Counted from the stretch's first letter, positions 42,658-51,774 are shown. The stretch: DNA of 64,000 nucleotides from an uncultured bacterium (GCA_905215385.1 CAJMPY010000015.1:1-64000), one strand, 5' to 3'. Numbers and translations are program-made. Notes: generated from the letters alone by a model not told the origin.

Positions 42658-42750
42658 GGCACTTAGGGACGTTCCTTTTGTGCCGGCACTTGGGGACAGT
42701 CCTTGTCAAGCTATGGTGCAAGGTGGTCGTTGGGGACGTTCTTAAACGAC
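42658..42750. repeat. Cluster of three degenerate GGGAC-loop hairpins, copy 6
   Basis: GGCAC-TTAGGGACGTTCCTTTT-GTGCC (42658-42684); GGCACTTGGGGACAGTCC followed by TTGTCAAGC (42685-42711); GTCGTT-GGGGACGTTCTTA-AACGAC (42726-42750). Related in loop to the isolated copies but with short stems. The rest of the 380-bp gap between lysS and the exporter holds the two terminators above and no gene. Confidence 0.65.
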
Positions 42751-42859
42751 TGCCTAACGGCTATTGAGCACATGGCTCGCGTGACAGTCGTCTCTTTTAT
42801 GTTTCCTTTAGCCGTCGCTGCCTAGGATGGGGGTTAGTCGGTAGGAAGGGAGCGTCTGT

Positions 42860-44428
42860 ATGGACGACGCGAGCGATCGCGCAATCGAAGAGGATATGCT
42901 CGATCAGTTCAACTATTTTGATGATGAGGACGAGGAATTGATCGATCGTCGCGAGCCGGCGGCGCTCGATGCTTTCGACCTTGTTGATGAAGGGCCCGAC
43001 GAGGACGAGGTCGAATCGACGGAACCCCCACAGCCTTCGCCCCATGATTCGTTGCTCTCAAGAGTCCCTCTGCACCACGGTGTTCGTGCCGGCGCCCTCC
43101 ATATGAAAACCGACTGGTGCCAGATCGTGACGGCAGGCGGTGAGCTTGCCGTCGATGCGCCGCTCACCGATAAATCATCCATCATTTGCCGCACCGGTAT
43201 GCTTATGCTCGCGAGCGGAACGGGTGCCTGGCGTGTACGCGATACCATGAATCGCGTCGCCGCTGTACTCGGTGTCACCATCCACGTTGACTTAAGTCTC
43301 CTGTCGTTTGAGTGTACTTGTATCGAAGATGGTCACTGCTTTAACGAGGTCGTCAGCCTACCCACAACGGGGGTCAATACTCATCGCATATGGATGATGG
43401 AGAGCTTCTTAAAGGAAATCGAGGTTTACGGGCGCCGGTTTACCGTGCATGAGTACCACGAGATGCTCAAGACCGTTGAGAGTTCAAAACCCGATTACAC
43501 TTCCTGGCAACAGGGCATTGCGGCGGCCTGTGCTTGCGGCGCCTTTGTCTTTTTGCTCGGCGGCGGCCCTATCGAGATGACCTGTGCATTTGTGGGCGCT
43601 GGTGTCGGCAACTTTGCGCGCTCCCATATTCTCAAGCAGGGCCTTGGCCAGTTTAGCGCGCTGACGATCGGCGTTGCACTCGCTTGCGTCTCGTATCTGC
43701 TGGCATTGCTTGGCCTTGGCCAGGTCATACCGGGGGCAATGTCGCACCAAGAAGGCTATATCGGCGCCATGCTCTTTGTGATCCCCGGCTTTCCTCTCAT
43801 TACGGCAGGCCTTGACATCGCTAAGCTTGACATGCGAAGCGGCATTGAGCGTCTTTCGTATGCTGTGTCGATTATTGTGATGGCGACCCTCGTAGGCTGG
43901 ATGGTTGCCGAGTGTGTGGGGCTGGCGCCGGATGATTTTGCCCCGCTCGGCCTCTCACCGTTGGCTCTTACACTCTTGCGTATTGTGATGAGCTTTGTCG
44001 GAGTATTTGGCTTCTCGGTTATGTTCAACAGTCCGGTAAAGATGGCAGCGGCGGCAGGGCTCATCGGCGCCATGTCTAATACCTTGCGCCTTACGCTCGT
44101 TGATGCGCCGACGCTGTTTCCCTTCCTGGGTCTGAGCGTGGGTATGCCTCCCGAGGCAGCAGCGTTTATCGGCGCGCTGGTATCGGGACTGCTCGCGAGC
44201 TTAGCCGAAATCAAGCTCACCTACCCACGCATCGCCCTCACGGTGCCGTCGATTGTCATTATGGTGCCGGGCTTGTATCTGTATCGCTCGATGTATTACA
44301 TGTGCACCTTCGACACGGTCAATATGCTCGGCTGGTTTGTGCGTGCAGTGCTCATCGTGGCGTTTCTGCCCGTTGGCCTGGGCGTGGCGCGCACGCTCAC
44401 CGACCCTCGCTGGCGCCACACCAGCTAA
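42860..44428 (+). CDS. Threonine/serine exporter (ThrE) family protein
   Basis: 522 aa. The N-terminal ~75 residues are very acidic and disordered. The DUF1212 domain (about 78-230) opens HHGVRAGALHMKTDWCQIVT-like and includes RVRDTMNRVAAVLGV. About ten membrane segments follow from residue 210 to the end, the later ones forming the DUF3815-type part (FFGFSVMFN-like VFGFSVMFNSPVKMAAAAGL, VPSIVIMVPGLYLYRSMYY). ThrE exports threonine and serine in Corynebacterium; single-chain fusion as there. Substrate here is inferred. GGAAGGGAG site. Confidence 0.88.
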   Translation: MDDASDRAIEEDMLDQFNYFDDEDEELIDRREPAALDAFDLVDEGPDEDEVESTEPPQPSPHDSLLSRVPLHHGVRAGALHMKTDWCQIVTAGGELAVDAPLTDKSSIICRTGMLMLASGTGAWRVRDTMNRVAAVLGVTIHVDLSLLSFECTCIEDGHCFNEVVSLPTTGVNTHRIWMMESFLKEIEVYGRRFTVHEYHEMLKTVESSKPDYTSWQQGIAAACACGAFVFLLGGGPIEMTCAFVGAGVGNFARSHILKQGLGQFSALTIGVALACVSYLLALLGLGQVIPGAMSHQEGYIGAMLFVIPGFPLITAGLDIAKLDMRSGIERLSYAVSIIVMATLVGWMVAECVGLAPDDFAPLGLSPLALTLLRIVMSFVGVFGFSVMFNSPVKMAAAAGLIGAMSNTLRLTLVDAPTLFPFLGLSVGMPPEAAAFIGALVSGLLASLAEIKLTYPRIALTVPSIVIMVPGLYLYRSMYYMCTFDTVNMLGWFVRAVLIVAFLPVGLGVARTLTDPRWRHTS

Positions 44429-44459
44429 TTGGCGCAAGTGAAACTGATCCGCATAACAT

Positions 44460-44523
44460 GAACGTGGATAATCTCCCGTTTTTGGCCTGTTTACGGGCTC
44501 AAAACGGGAGATTATCCACGTTC
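44460..44523. repeat. Perfect 23-bp inverted repeat carrying TTATCCAC motifs
   Basis: Arms at 44460-44482 and 44501-44523 match over all 23 positions around an 18-nt loop that can itself pair. Each arm contains TTATCCACG, eight of nine bases of the DnaA-box consensus TTATCCACA, in opposite orientations. It lies 31 bp after the exporter gene. The remaining ~200 bp up to clpC hold only the clpC leader. Confidence 0.8.
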
Positions 44524-44664
44524 GTGGAATGGGTGTCCGAAAATCCACGCTCGTTGGGCCGATGCAGACGCACCTGGCGATTCCTTTTTTGTAGACGTTG
44601 TCACGCGGCTACGGGCGGGAAAGGTCCCAACGGTTAACATATACTCCATATGGGTAAAGAGACC

Positions 44665-44690
44665 AAAGCGCTGCCGCGGGGCGGCGCTTT
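44665..44690 (+). promoter_or_regulatory. Hairpin in the clpC leader
   Basis: AAAGCGC (44665-44671) pairs with GCGCTTT (44684-44690), with further GC pairing inside. A TATACT box at 44640-44645 just upstream could start the transcript about 75 nt before the clpC ATG, placing the hairpin in its leader. No CtsR-type direct repeat is seen. Confidence 0.5.
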
Positions 44691-44727
44691 GCGTTTGAAA
44701 AAACTAGCTCGTCTAAGAGGAACTAGC

Positions 44728-47370
44728 ATGTTAGACCGTTTTACCGATCGCGCGCGCAAGGTCATGTCCATGGCCAAGCATGAGGCGCTCGATCTTCATT
44801 CAAATAAGGTGGGAACCGAGCATCTGCTGCTCGCGCTCGCCAAGGAGGACGAGGGCATCGCCGCCGAGGCGCTGCGCTCGCTCGACATCTCCTACGACGA
44901 CATCATGGACACGCTCAAGGAGGTCCAGACCACCGTTCCCGAGCCCAGCGAGGAGACCGAGGCCGCCAAGCTCGCCTTTACGCCACTCGTCATCAGCGTG
45001 ATGGAGCGCTCCTTCCGCGTGGCGCGCGAGAACAACCAGACCTATGTGTCGACCGAGCACCTGCTCATCGGTATCGTCGAAGAGGGCAACGGCATGGCCA
45101 TGGACATCCTCATGCGCCTGGGTGTGTCGTCCGCTTCCATTAAAAAAGCCATCGAAAAGCTTACCGCCAAGGATCAGGACAAGAAGCGTCCGCTCGCCGG
45201 CGCCGGTGCCGGGCGTCCCGGTGCGGGCCTGCCGTTCTTTAGCGGCTCGGACGCCTCGCAGCAAAAGGGGAGCGGCACCGACACGCTCAAGCAGTTCGCC
45301 ACCAACCTTACGCAGAAGGCACGCGACGGTAAGCTCGACCCCGTGATCGGTCGCGAAAAGGAAGTCCAGCGCATGATGGAGATCCTTTCGCGCCGCACCA
45401 AGAACAACCCGCTTATCTTGGGTGACCCCGGCGTGGGCAAGACGGCCATCGTCGAGGGCCTGGCACAGCAGATCGCTGCCGGCAACGTGCCCGAGAACCT
45501 TATGAACCAGAACATCTGGACGCTCGATCTGCCGGGTCTTGTCGCGGGCGCCAAGTATCGCGGTGAGTTCGAGGAGCGCCTCAAGAACGTGATCCAGGAG
45601 GCAACCGAAGCCGACGACGTCATCCTGTTTATCGACGAGATGCACACCATCATCGGTGCCGGTTCTGCCGAGGGATCCATCGATGCAAGCTCCATGCTCA
45701 AGCCCGTGCTCGCGCGCGGTGCTTTTCAGATCATCGGTGCCACCACGGCCGAGGAGTTCCGTAAGTACCTCACCAAGGATCCGGCCTTTGAGCGTCGCTT
45801 CCAGACCATCGATGTCGAGGAGCCGAGCGTCGAGGACACGGTCAAGATCCTGAGCGCGCTCAAGCCGCGCTACGAGGAGCACCACCATGTGCGTTACACA
45901 CAGGGTGCTATCGAGGCCGCCGCGAACCTCTCCAACCGCTACATTCAGGACCGCTTCCTGCCCGATAAGGCCATCGACCTCATCGACGAGGCCGGTGCCC
46001 GCGCCCGCATTGCCGCCAACCGCGCGCCCGAGCCGGTGCGCGAGGCCGAACATCGCATCGAGGAGCTCAAGGCTGCCGCACAGGAGGCCACCGAGAGCGA
46101 CGACATGAACAAGGCCGCCGAGATCACCGAGCAGCAGAAAGCCGCCGAGATTGAGCTCGCCGAGGCCAAGGCTGCCTGGACGGCCGAGCTCGACGCCAGT
46201 CCGCTCACCATCGATGTCTCCCAGATTGCCGACATCGTGTCCGTGACCTCGGGCGTGCCGGTGTCCTCGCTCACCGAGAGTGAGAGTCGCCGCCTGCTGC
46301 AGACCGAAAGCGTGCTCAAGACCCGCATTATCGGCCAGGACGAGGCCGTCGAGGCCGTCGCCAAGGCCGTGCGCCGCAGCCGCTCGCCGCTCAAGGACCC
46401 GCGTCGTCCCGGCGGCAGCTTTATCTTCCTGGGTCCCACCGGCACGGGCAAGACCGAGCTCGCCAAGACGCTCGCCGAGTATCTCTTTGGCAGCAAAGAC
46501 GCGCTCATCAGCTTCGACATGTCCGAGTTCGGTAGCGAGTTCGAGGTCTCCAAGCTCATCGGTAGCCCTCCGGGCTACGTCGGTCACGACGAGGGCGGCC
46601 AGCTCACCAAGGCCGTTCGTCGCCACCCGTACTCGGTCGTGCTGTTCGACGAGATCGAGAAGGCGCACCCCGATATCTTCAACATCTTGCTGCAGGTGCT
46701 GGAGGAGGGCCGCCTGACCGATAGCCAGGGCAAGACGGTCGACTTCCGCAACACCGTGATCATCATGACGTCCAATGTGGGCGCCCGCGAGATTGCGCAG
46801 GATGCGAGCGTGGGCTTTGGCACCACCGGCGAGCAGGGTCTCACGTCGAGTGAGATCCGTGGTCGCGCGATGGGCGAGCTCAAGCGCCTGTTCCGCCCCG
46901 AGCTGCTCAACCGTATCGACGACATCGTGGTGTTCCAGAAGCTCTCGGGCGAGAATCTCACCAAGATCGCGCACCTGCTGGTGGACGACCTGCGCCAGCG
47001 TCTGATTGCCAACGGCATGAACATCAAGCTCACCGATGCGGCCTATGACAAGATCGTGGCCGAGGGCACCGACCTCACCAACGGTGCGCGTCCGCTGCGC
47101 CGTGCTATTCAAAAGCTCATCGAGGACCCGCTGTCCGAGGAGCTGCTGGCCGGCGAGTGGGGCGAGGGCGATACCGTCCTGTGCGACGTGGCCGATGGCA
47201 AGTTTGTCTTTAGCCACGGCACGGGCGAGATCCCGGCACCGCGTCCGGCGGGCACGCTCGGTGGTGATACCGCCCCGGCGGCACCGCGCACTGGCAACGC
47301 CGCGCCCGTGAGCGGCGGCGTGACCTCGGGCCCCGGCGGCATGATGCAAGCCGGTTCCGGCGCGCTGTAG
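44728..47370 (+). CDS. clpC: ATP-dependent Clp protease ATPase subunit ClpC
   Basis: 880 aa from ATG 44728 (AGAGGAA site); an ATG at 44650 would translate the leader hairpin. Two N-terminal Clp repeats (FTDRARKVMSMAKHEALDLH; VMERSFRVARENNQTYVSTE), AAA-1 with Walker A GDPGVGKT (232-239), a short ClpC-type middle region (EHRIEELKAAAQEATESDDM) rather than the long ClpB coil, and AAA-2 with GPTGTGKT (569-576). It unfolds substrates for ClpP. The C-terminal 50 residues are Gly/Pro/Ala-rich. No ctsR-mcsA-mcsB genes are adjacent, unlike in Firmicutes. Confidence 0.94.
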   Translation: MLDRFTDRARKVMSMAKHEALDLHSNKVGTEHLLLALAKEDEGIAAEALRSLDISYDDIMDTLKEVQTTVPEPSEETEAAKLAFTPLVISVMERSFRVARENNQTYVSTEHLLIGIVEEGNGMAMDILMRLGVSSASIKKAIEKLTAKDQDKKRPLAGAGAGRPGAGLPFFSGSDASQQKGSGTDTLKQFATNLTQKARDGKLDPVIGREKEVQRMMEILSRRTKNNPLILGDPGVGKTAIVEGLAQQIAAGNVPENLMNQNIWTLDLPGLVAGAKYRGEFEERLKNVIQEATEADDVILFIDEMHTIIGAGSAEGSIDASSMLKPVLARGAFQIIGATTAEEFRKYLTKDPAFERRFQTIDVEEPSVEDTVKILSALKPRYEEHHHVRYTQGAIEAAANLSNRYIQDRFLPDKAIDLIDEAGARARIAANRAPEPVREAEHRIEELKAAAQEATESDDMNKAAEITEQQKAAEIELAEAKAAWTAELDASPLTIDVSQIADIVSVTSGVPVSSLTESESRRLLQTESVLKTRIIGQDEAVEAVAKAVRRSRSPLKDPRRPGGSFIFLGPTGTGKTELAKTLAEYLFGSKDALISFDMSEFGSEFEVSKLIGSPPGYVGHDEGGQLTKAVRRHPYSVVLFDEIEKAHPDIFNILLQVLEEGRLTDSQGKTVDFRNTVIIMTSNVGAREIAQDASVGFGTTGEQGLTSSEIRGRAMGELKRLFRPELLNRIDDIVVFQKLSGENLTKIAHLLVDDLRQRLIANGMNIKLTDAAYDKIVAEGTDLTNGARPLRRAIQKLIEDPLSEELLAGEWGEGDTVLCDVADGKFVFSHGTGEIPAPRPAGTLGGDTAPAAPRTGNAAPVSGGVTSGPGGMMQAGSGAL

Positions 47371-47395
47371 GGCGTAACAAAACCTTGTGTCCACG

Positions 47396-47422
47396 AGGGC
47401 GTTCCAAAGGAGCGCCCTTTTT
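47396..47422 (+). terminator. Terminator after clpC
   Basis: AGGGCGTTCC (47396-47405) pairs with GGAGCGCCCT (47409-47418, one G-U pair), then T run. Confidence 0.9.
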
Positions 47423-47695
47423 CTGTTGGAAAGCCTCCTTCGTTCAAAGTAGATCTCATTAAACATGTCAATGGCGTATGCATAAACGTTGATCAAGCGT
47501 TGAGGTTGGTTGAAGGGTCCAACGTCCCTTCGGCGCGGCCCGTCTAACCTGCTTTATCTTAATAAAGTGGCGTCTCCCCACCGTTAGCCGATGATGCGAG
47601 GGCGCTCGGCGTTTTCGACTGGTTTATGCACGCAAAGTCTGGGAATATACAAGGCGCATGTCTTACTGTCTAACCAGTTGCGCCAAGGAGGCACC
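47423..47695 (+). other. Intergenic region before pepD
   Basis: About 270 bp without a gene on either strand. It presumably contains the pepD promoter; a GAATATAC stretch near 47643 is a possible -10 box. No repeat or riboswitch was recognised. Confidence 0.5.
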
Positions 47696-49153
47696 ATGGA
47701 TTACAAGATCACCGGCTACGAGCCCGCCCAGCTGTTCCATTTCTTTGAGGAGGTCAGCGCGGTCCCCCGTGGGTCTGGCAACGAGAAGGGCATCAGCGAT
47801 TTCCTGGTTGCGTTTGCCAAGGAGCGCGGCCTCGATGTGTACCAGGACGAGGTCTACAACGTCATCATTCGCAAGCCCGCTTCTGCCGGCGCCGAGAATG
47901 CCCCGACTGTGATGCTGCAGGGCCACATCGATATGGTGTGCGACAAGTTGGGCTCTGTTGAGCACGACTTTACGACCGACGGTATCGACCTGGTCGTGAA
48001 GGACGGCGTCCTCACCGCTAACGGCACCACCCTGGGCGCCGACAACGGTATTGCTGTCGCTCTGATGCTTACTGTGCTCAACGACGATTCGATCGTTCAC
48101 CCCGCCCTCGAGTGCGTATTCACCACCGACGAGGAGACTGGCCTGGTCGGCGCCGAGACGCTCGACAAGTCCCAGATTAGCGCCCGCACCATGATTAACC
48201 TTGACTCCGAGGAAGAGGGCGTTGCCACCGTCAGCTGCGCCGGCGGCGTCGTCGTTACCTACACCTGCCCCATCGTGCGCGAGCACAAGACCGGTAGCAC
48301 CCTCACGCTCGACATCTCCGGCCTGCTGGGCGGCCACTCCGGCAGCGATATCCACCTGGAGCGCGGCAACGGCAACCTCATCATGGCCCGCATCATCGAC
48401 CGCCTGATGGTTGCCGGCGAGCCCGCCATCGTGAGCTTTAACGGCGGCACCAAGGACAACGCCATCAACCGTGAGTGCAAGGCTGTTCTGGTCTATGCCG
48501 ACCACGCTGCCGCCGAGGCCGCGGCGCAGGTCGCCAAGGGCATCATCGCCGACGTCACTGCCGAGCTCGAGGTCTTCGACCCCGGCTTTACCTGCACCGT
48601 CGAGATTGCCGACGACGCCGAGGTCGAGGCCATGGACCAGAAGTCCGCGCTTGCCCTCATCCGCGCCCTGCGTCTTGCCCCTAACGGCGTGATTCGCCGC
48701 AACGTCGCCACCGACGGCTCCGTCGAGGTTTCCTCCAACATCGGCGTGGTCGCCACTTCCGACGACCAGGTCAAGATCATGCTTTCCCCGCGCTCCTCGA
48801 TCACCTCGCTGCAGAACGAGTTCAAGGATCGTTTGCAGACGCTTGCCGATGTCCTGGGCTTCGACGCCAAGTTTGAGTTCGAGTATCCCGGCTGGAGCTA
48901 TGCCGAGCATTCGCCGGTCCGCGACGTCTTTGTCGAGAGCTATCGCGAGCTCTTTGGCTCCGAGCTGCGCATCGAGTCCATTCATGCCGGCCTTGAGTGC
49001 GGCCTGTTTGCCGAGGCCCTGCACGGCCTGGACGCCATCGCCGTGGGCCCGACGCTCTCCGATGTCCACACCCCGGACGAGAGCATGGAGCTCGCTTCTG
49101 CCGAGCGCTTCTACGAGCTGCTCATCGACGTGCTCAAGCGCCTCGCCGCGTAA
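47696..49153 (+). CDS. Aminoacyl-histidine dipeptidase (PepD-like, M20)
   Basis: 485 aa from ATG 47696, which follows AAGGAGG; an upstream ATG at 47591 is unsupported. PepD/beta-Ala-His dipeptidase family: a zinc-dependent cytoplasmic dipeptidase with broad Xaa-His activity. Seen: FEEVSAVPRGSGNEKGISDF, LQGHIDMVCDK (His77, Asp79), LGADNGIAVALML, TTDEETGLVGA and the lid domain GLLGGHSGSDIHLERGN; ending IHAGLECGLFAE and the final DVHTPDE. Long antisense open frames are shadows. Confidence 0.93.
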   Translation: MDYKITGYEPAQLFHFFEEVSAVPRGSGNEKGISDFLVAFAKERGLDVYQDEVYNVIIRKPASAGAENAPTVMLQGHIDMVCDKLGSVEHDFTTDGIDLVVKDGVLTANGTTLGADNGIAVALMLTVLNDDSIVHPALECVFTTDEETGLVGAETLDKSQISARTMINLDSEEEGVATVSCAGGVVVTYTCPIVREHKTGSTLTLDISGLLGGHSGSDIHLERGNGNLIMARIIDRLMVAGEPAIVSFNGGTKDNAINRECKAVLVYADHAAAEAAAQVAKGIIADVTAELEVFDPGFTCTVEIADDAEVEAMDQKSALALIRALRLAPNGVIRRNVATDGSVEVSSNIGVVATSDDQVKIMLSPRSSITSLQNEFKDRLQTLADVLGFDAKFEFEYPGWSYAEHSPVRDVFVESYRELFGSELRIESIHAGLECGLFAEALHGLDAIAVGPTLSDVHTPDESMELASAERFYELLIDVLKRLAA

Positions 49154-49208
49154 AGGTTGCGCTAGCAGCAGTCCGAGCCACGTGCTAGCGGATTGCAAAT
49201 GACATTAC

Positions 49209-49257
49209 GAGAGGGGGTACCCGGTCTTTTGCGACAGGTGTCCCCTCTCTTCTTTTA
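49209..49257. terminator. Terminator between pepD and hipA (convergent)
   Basis: GAGAGGGG (49209-49216) pairs with CCCCTCTC (49242-49249), with partial inner pairing, then TTCTTTT. It separates the plus-strand pepD from the minus-strand hipBA. Confidence 0.7.
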
Positions 49258-49280
49258 AGAAATGGGAAATTGATTGGCGT

Positions 49281-50585
49281 CTAGCCCATATCCGCCCTGA
49301 TGAGGTCGAGGGTTCGCTGGCAGTTTTCGCGGACGGGGCCGAGCATATGATCGCGCAGGTCCGCCATGCCGGGCAGGTCGGCGTATTCGTCCATGACCTC
49401 TTCCATGCAAATGGGTACCTCGTAGGCGAGGTCCATCATGGTCGCAAAGCAAAACTTCTCGGATAGCCCGGCATCGGTGAGCGCCGTCTCCAGCGCGGGG
49501 TCGCCCATACCGTGGTATCGGCGGATAGCACCTGGACCGATGCGCCCCACACGATTTTCGCCGCCAACGCTCATAGCAAGGCGTGCCCGACGTCGCATGC
49601 TCTCATACGCCAAGCCCGATGCGACATCGTACATGGGTGCGAGTGCCGCGTTTGTGCCTTTGCCTAGGATGAGCGAGTAGTTTTTAGCGTGTGCGTCAGG
49701 CGCTCCGATAATGGCGTTATAGAACAACATATAGGTAAAAAGCACAAGATTCATGTGGTGGGGGACTGTGTTAATCAGTCGTTCTTGGATGTCTCGTGTA
49801 GTCGGTCCTCCGTCGGCGGTGTATTTCTGGCTTGGCAATACACCGAGCGCCTGGCAAAAGTCCTCCTGATGCAGCCTTTCGATACTTCCGCTGTTATTGA
49901 CCATTCTGTCGTACCGTTCAACGACGAGTGCGGCTTCGTCTTCAAATGTGCAATAGGAGACGTTGGCAGTTGGAATGCCAACACGCCGAGCCGTTTTCAT
50001 GCAGACGAATTCGTTTAAGGCCTGATGTTTGAACCCGACGACACCATTTTTGAAGATATGGGTAGTGGGGGATGACCCTAGACATTCGTACCATTGGCCA
50101 TCATGCCAAGCTAGTGCAAATTTGCCTTGGTTGCCGCCCAGGGACCAGCTTTCGTTGGAGCCCATCCATGTCTCTCTTTCGTCATCGCGAATTGCTTTAA
50201 GCTTGTGAGCGATTTGAGAATTGGTAAGCGGGCGGTATGCGGAGACCCTGCCACGGACGGCGTCTAATTGATCGGCTCGACAAAACTGAACGGCCCCCGC
50301 GCAGTCAAGACCGATATGGCACAAGAGGGCGACGGGGTTGTTAGATGCAACATCATGCTCGGTGGCAATGGCGCGACGCTGCTCTTGACTGTCGGGCAAA
50401 AGGCCAAATAGGAACGGGCGGACGATGTTATGGCCATACGTGCGATTGGAAAGCGGCATTGTTAGCGATAGCGGTGCCCCGCGATAGGTTGGGGCGTATA
50501 CAAAGCTGCAGAGTCCATGCTCGTCTTGCCGGAGAGTGCCTGCGATTTCGCCACAAATGAGGGTCGCAAGCTCCATTTCTGCCAT
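49281..50585 (-). CDS. hipA: HipA-family kinase toxin
   Basis: 434 aa, normal size for HipA. N-terminal subdomain LSLTMPLSNRTYGHNIVRPF and FLFGLLPDSQEQRRAIA, nucleotide loop SWSLGGNQGKFALAW, catalytic loop IGAPDAHAKNYSLI (Asp and Asn) and metal-binding APMYDVASGLAYE. Known HipA proteins are Ser/Thr kinases; E. coli HipA inactivates glutamyl-tRNA synthetase and causes growth arrest. Its ATG directly abuts the hipB stop codon, so the two are coupled. Whether it is active cannot be judged, but no key motif is missing. Confidence 0.9.
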   Translation of the reverse strand: MAEMELATLICGEIAGTLRQDEHGLCSFVYAPTYRGAPLSLTMPLSNRTYGHNIVRPFLFGLLPDSQEQRRAIATEHDVASNNPVALLCHIGLDCAGAVQFCRADQLDAVRGRVSAYRPLTNSQIAHKLKAIRDDERETWMGSNESWSLGGNQGKFALAWHDGQWYECLGSSPTTHIFKNGVVGFKHQALNEFVCMKTARRVGIPTANVSYCTFEDEAALVVERYDRMVNNSGSIERLHQEDFCQALGVLPSQKYTADGGPTTRDIQERLINTVPHHMNLVLFTYMLFYNAIIGAPDAHAKNYSLILGKGTNAALAPMYDVASGLAYESMRRRARLAMSVGGENRVGRIGPGAIRRYHGMGDPALETALTDAGLSEKFCFATMMDLAYEVPICMEEVMDEYADLPGMADLRDHMLGPVRENCQRTLDLIRADMG

Positions 50586-51017
50586 TTATTTCACAACCTT
50601 ACAGCCAAAGGAGAGGTCTGAAGTGTCGGTAAGGCCTTGCTCGGCTGCGATTTGGGCCAGCAAGGCACCATAGGAAGATGGCGCTCCTTGTCGAGCGGGT
50701 CGTCTGCCTACGCTTGGCTTTGGCAGGGCATTCGAGTTCGCGATAGGGAGGTCCGCTATCGTCGTTGGATGTTCGGAGGGCGATGCGATGGAGTCGTTAT
50801 CGCTTTGCGCAAAGAGGCCTATGCCGAGTGCGTTAAAGACAGTCAGCAACTTGTCGAGCCGAATACCCGTGGCGTCTCCTAGCTCGAGCGATGCGAGCAG
50901 GCGCTCCGAAACACCGGCTTTTTTAGCGAGGGCGGCACGGGTGAGACCCTGAGCCTCGCGTGCCTGACGCACATAGATGCCAGCTTGACGCGGTGTGGTG
51001 ATGGGAAGGGTATCCAT
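50586..51017 (-). CDS. hipB: HipB-like XRE antitoxin and autorepressor
   Basis: 143 aa. XRE helix-turn-helix at about residues 10-65 (AGIYVRQAREAQGLTRAALA, KKAGVSERLLASLELGD). The remaining 75 residues are Pro/Ser/Ala-rich and probably flexible, longer than in E. coli HipB (88 aa). It would bind HipA and the three-site operator just upstream. A GGAGATCGCC site precedes the ATG. Confidence 0.88.
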   Translation of the reverse strand: MDTLPITTPRQAGIYVRQAREAQGLTRAALAKKAGVSERLLASLELGDATGIRLDKLLTVFNALGIGLFAQSDNDSIASPSEHPTTIADLPIANSNALPKPSVGRRPARQGAPSSYGALLAQIAAEQGLTDTSDLSFGCKVVK

Positions 51018-51032
51018 GGCGATCTCCTAACG

Positions 51033-51100
51033 TGCAGACTTTTGCATATCAGTATGACATGCAAAAGTCTGCACGAAAAGGCATTATGCAAAACTCTGCA
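51033..51100 (-). promoter_or_regulatory. hipBA operator: three 14-bp sites at 27-bp spacing
   Basis: TGCAGACTTTTGCA (51033-51046), TGCAAAAGTCTGCA (51060-51073) and TGCAAAACTCTGCA (51087-51100) all have the form TGCA-N6-TGCA and start exactly 27 bp apart. The first two lie within a perfect 17-bp inverted repeat (51031-51047 with 51059-51075); the third repeats the second with one change. They start 16 bp upstream of hipB. Confidence 0.8.
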
Positions 51101-51141
51101 TGAGACCTCTACATTGACGTTGAGCTTATGAGAGGCGTTTT

Positions 51142-51720
51142 TTATATCGCGAGAATCCCCAGATGCTCAAGCAAGATCTTAAGCCCGATGAAGATGAGCA
51201 CGACGCCACCCACGATGGTGGCAGGCTTTTCGTAGCGCGTGCCAAAGGTGTGGCCGATCGCTACGCCAGCGACAGAGAAGATAAACGTTGTGACGCCGAT
51301 AAGCGATACAGCGGGAACGATGTCAACCGAGAGCGCCGCAAATGAGATGCCTACGGCTAGGGCGTCGATTGAGGTGGCGATGGCGAGGATCAGGTACTCG
51401 CCCAGGTCAATCTTTTCGGCATCCTTGCCGTCGCCTTCATCCTCGTCCTCGGTAAAGGCCTCCCACAGCATTTTGCCGCCGATGAAGGCGAGCAGGATAA
51501 AGGCAATCCAATGGTCGATGGGGCCGATGATGCCCATAAACTGGCTGCCAAGCGCCCATCCGATCACGGGCATGCCGGCCTGGAAGCCGCCAAAGAACAG
51601 GCCGAGCACTACGGCGACCTTAAGGTTGATCTTCTTCATGCCAAGGCCCTTGCAGATGGATACGGCAAAGGCGTCCATCGAAAGGCCAATGGCGAGCAGC
51701 ACGAGCTCTACGAGTCCCAT
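51142..51720 (-). CDS. mntP: Manganese efflux pump MntP
   Basis: 192 aa from ATG 51720, with GGAGGGAG just before it on the minus strand; longer readings enter the riboswitch. Six membrane segments in two homologous halves, each with the Asp motif: GLSMDAFAVSICKGLGMK and ATSIDALAVGISFAAL. The cytoplasmic loop between them is very acidic (FTEDEDEGDGKDAEKIDLGE). MntP exports Mn2+. Control by the Mn2+-sensing yybP-ykoY riboswitch upstream fits the function. Confidence 0.95.
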   Translation of the reverse strand: MGLVELVLLAIGLSMDAFAVSICKGLGMKKINLKVAVVLGLFFGGFQAGMPVIGWALGSQFMGIIGPIDHWIAFILLAFIGGKMLWEAFTEDEDEGDGKDAEKIDLGEYLILAIATSIDALAVGISFAALSVDIVPAVSLIGVTTFIFSVAGVAIGHTFGTRYEKPATIVGGVVLIFIGLKILLEHLGILAI

Positions 51721-51774
51721 GGTTTGGCTCCCTCCTTGCGGGCGAACCCGCGTGTACTTCTGACAGGGGAGCAA

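Noticed and set aside
44800..47496. Open frame of nearly 900 codons antisense to clpC
   Set aside because: Codon-bias shadow of clpC; no ribosome site or domain.
47663..49198. Long antisense frame over pepD, and similar ones over asnB, lysS, murE and argC
   Set aside because: All mirror a well-supported gene on the plus strand.
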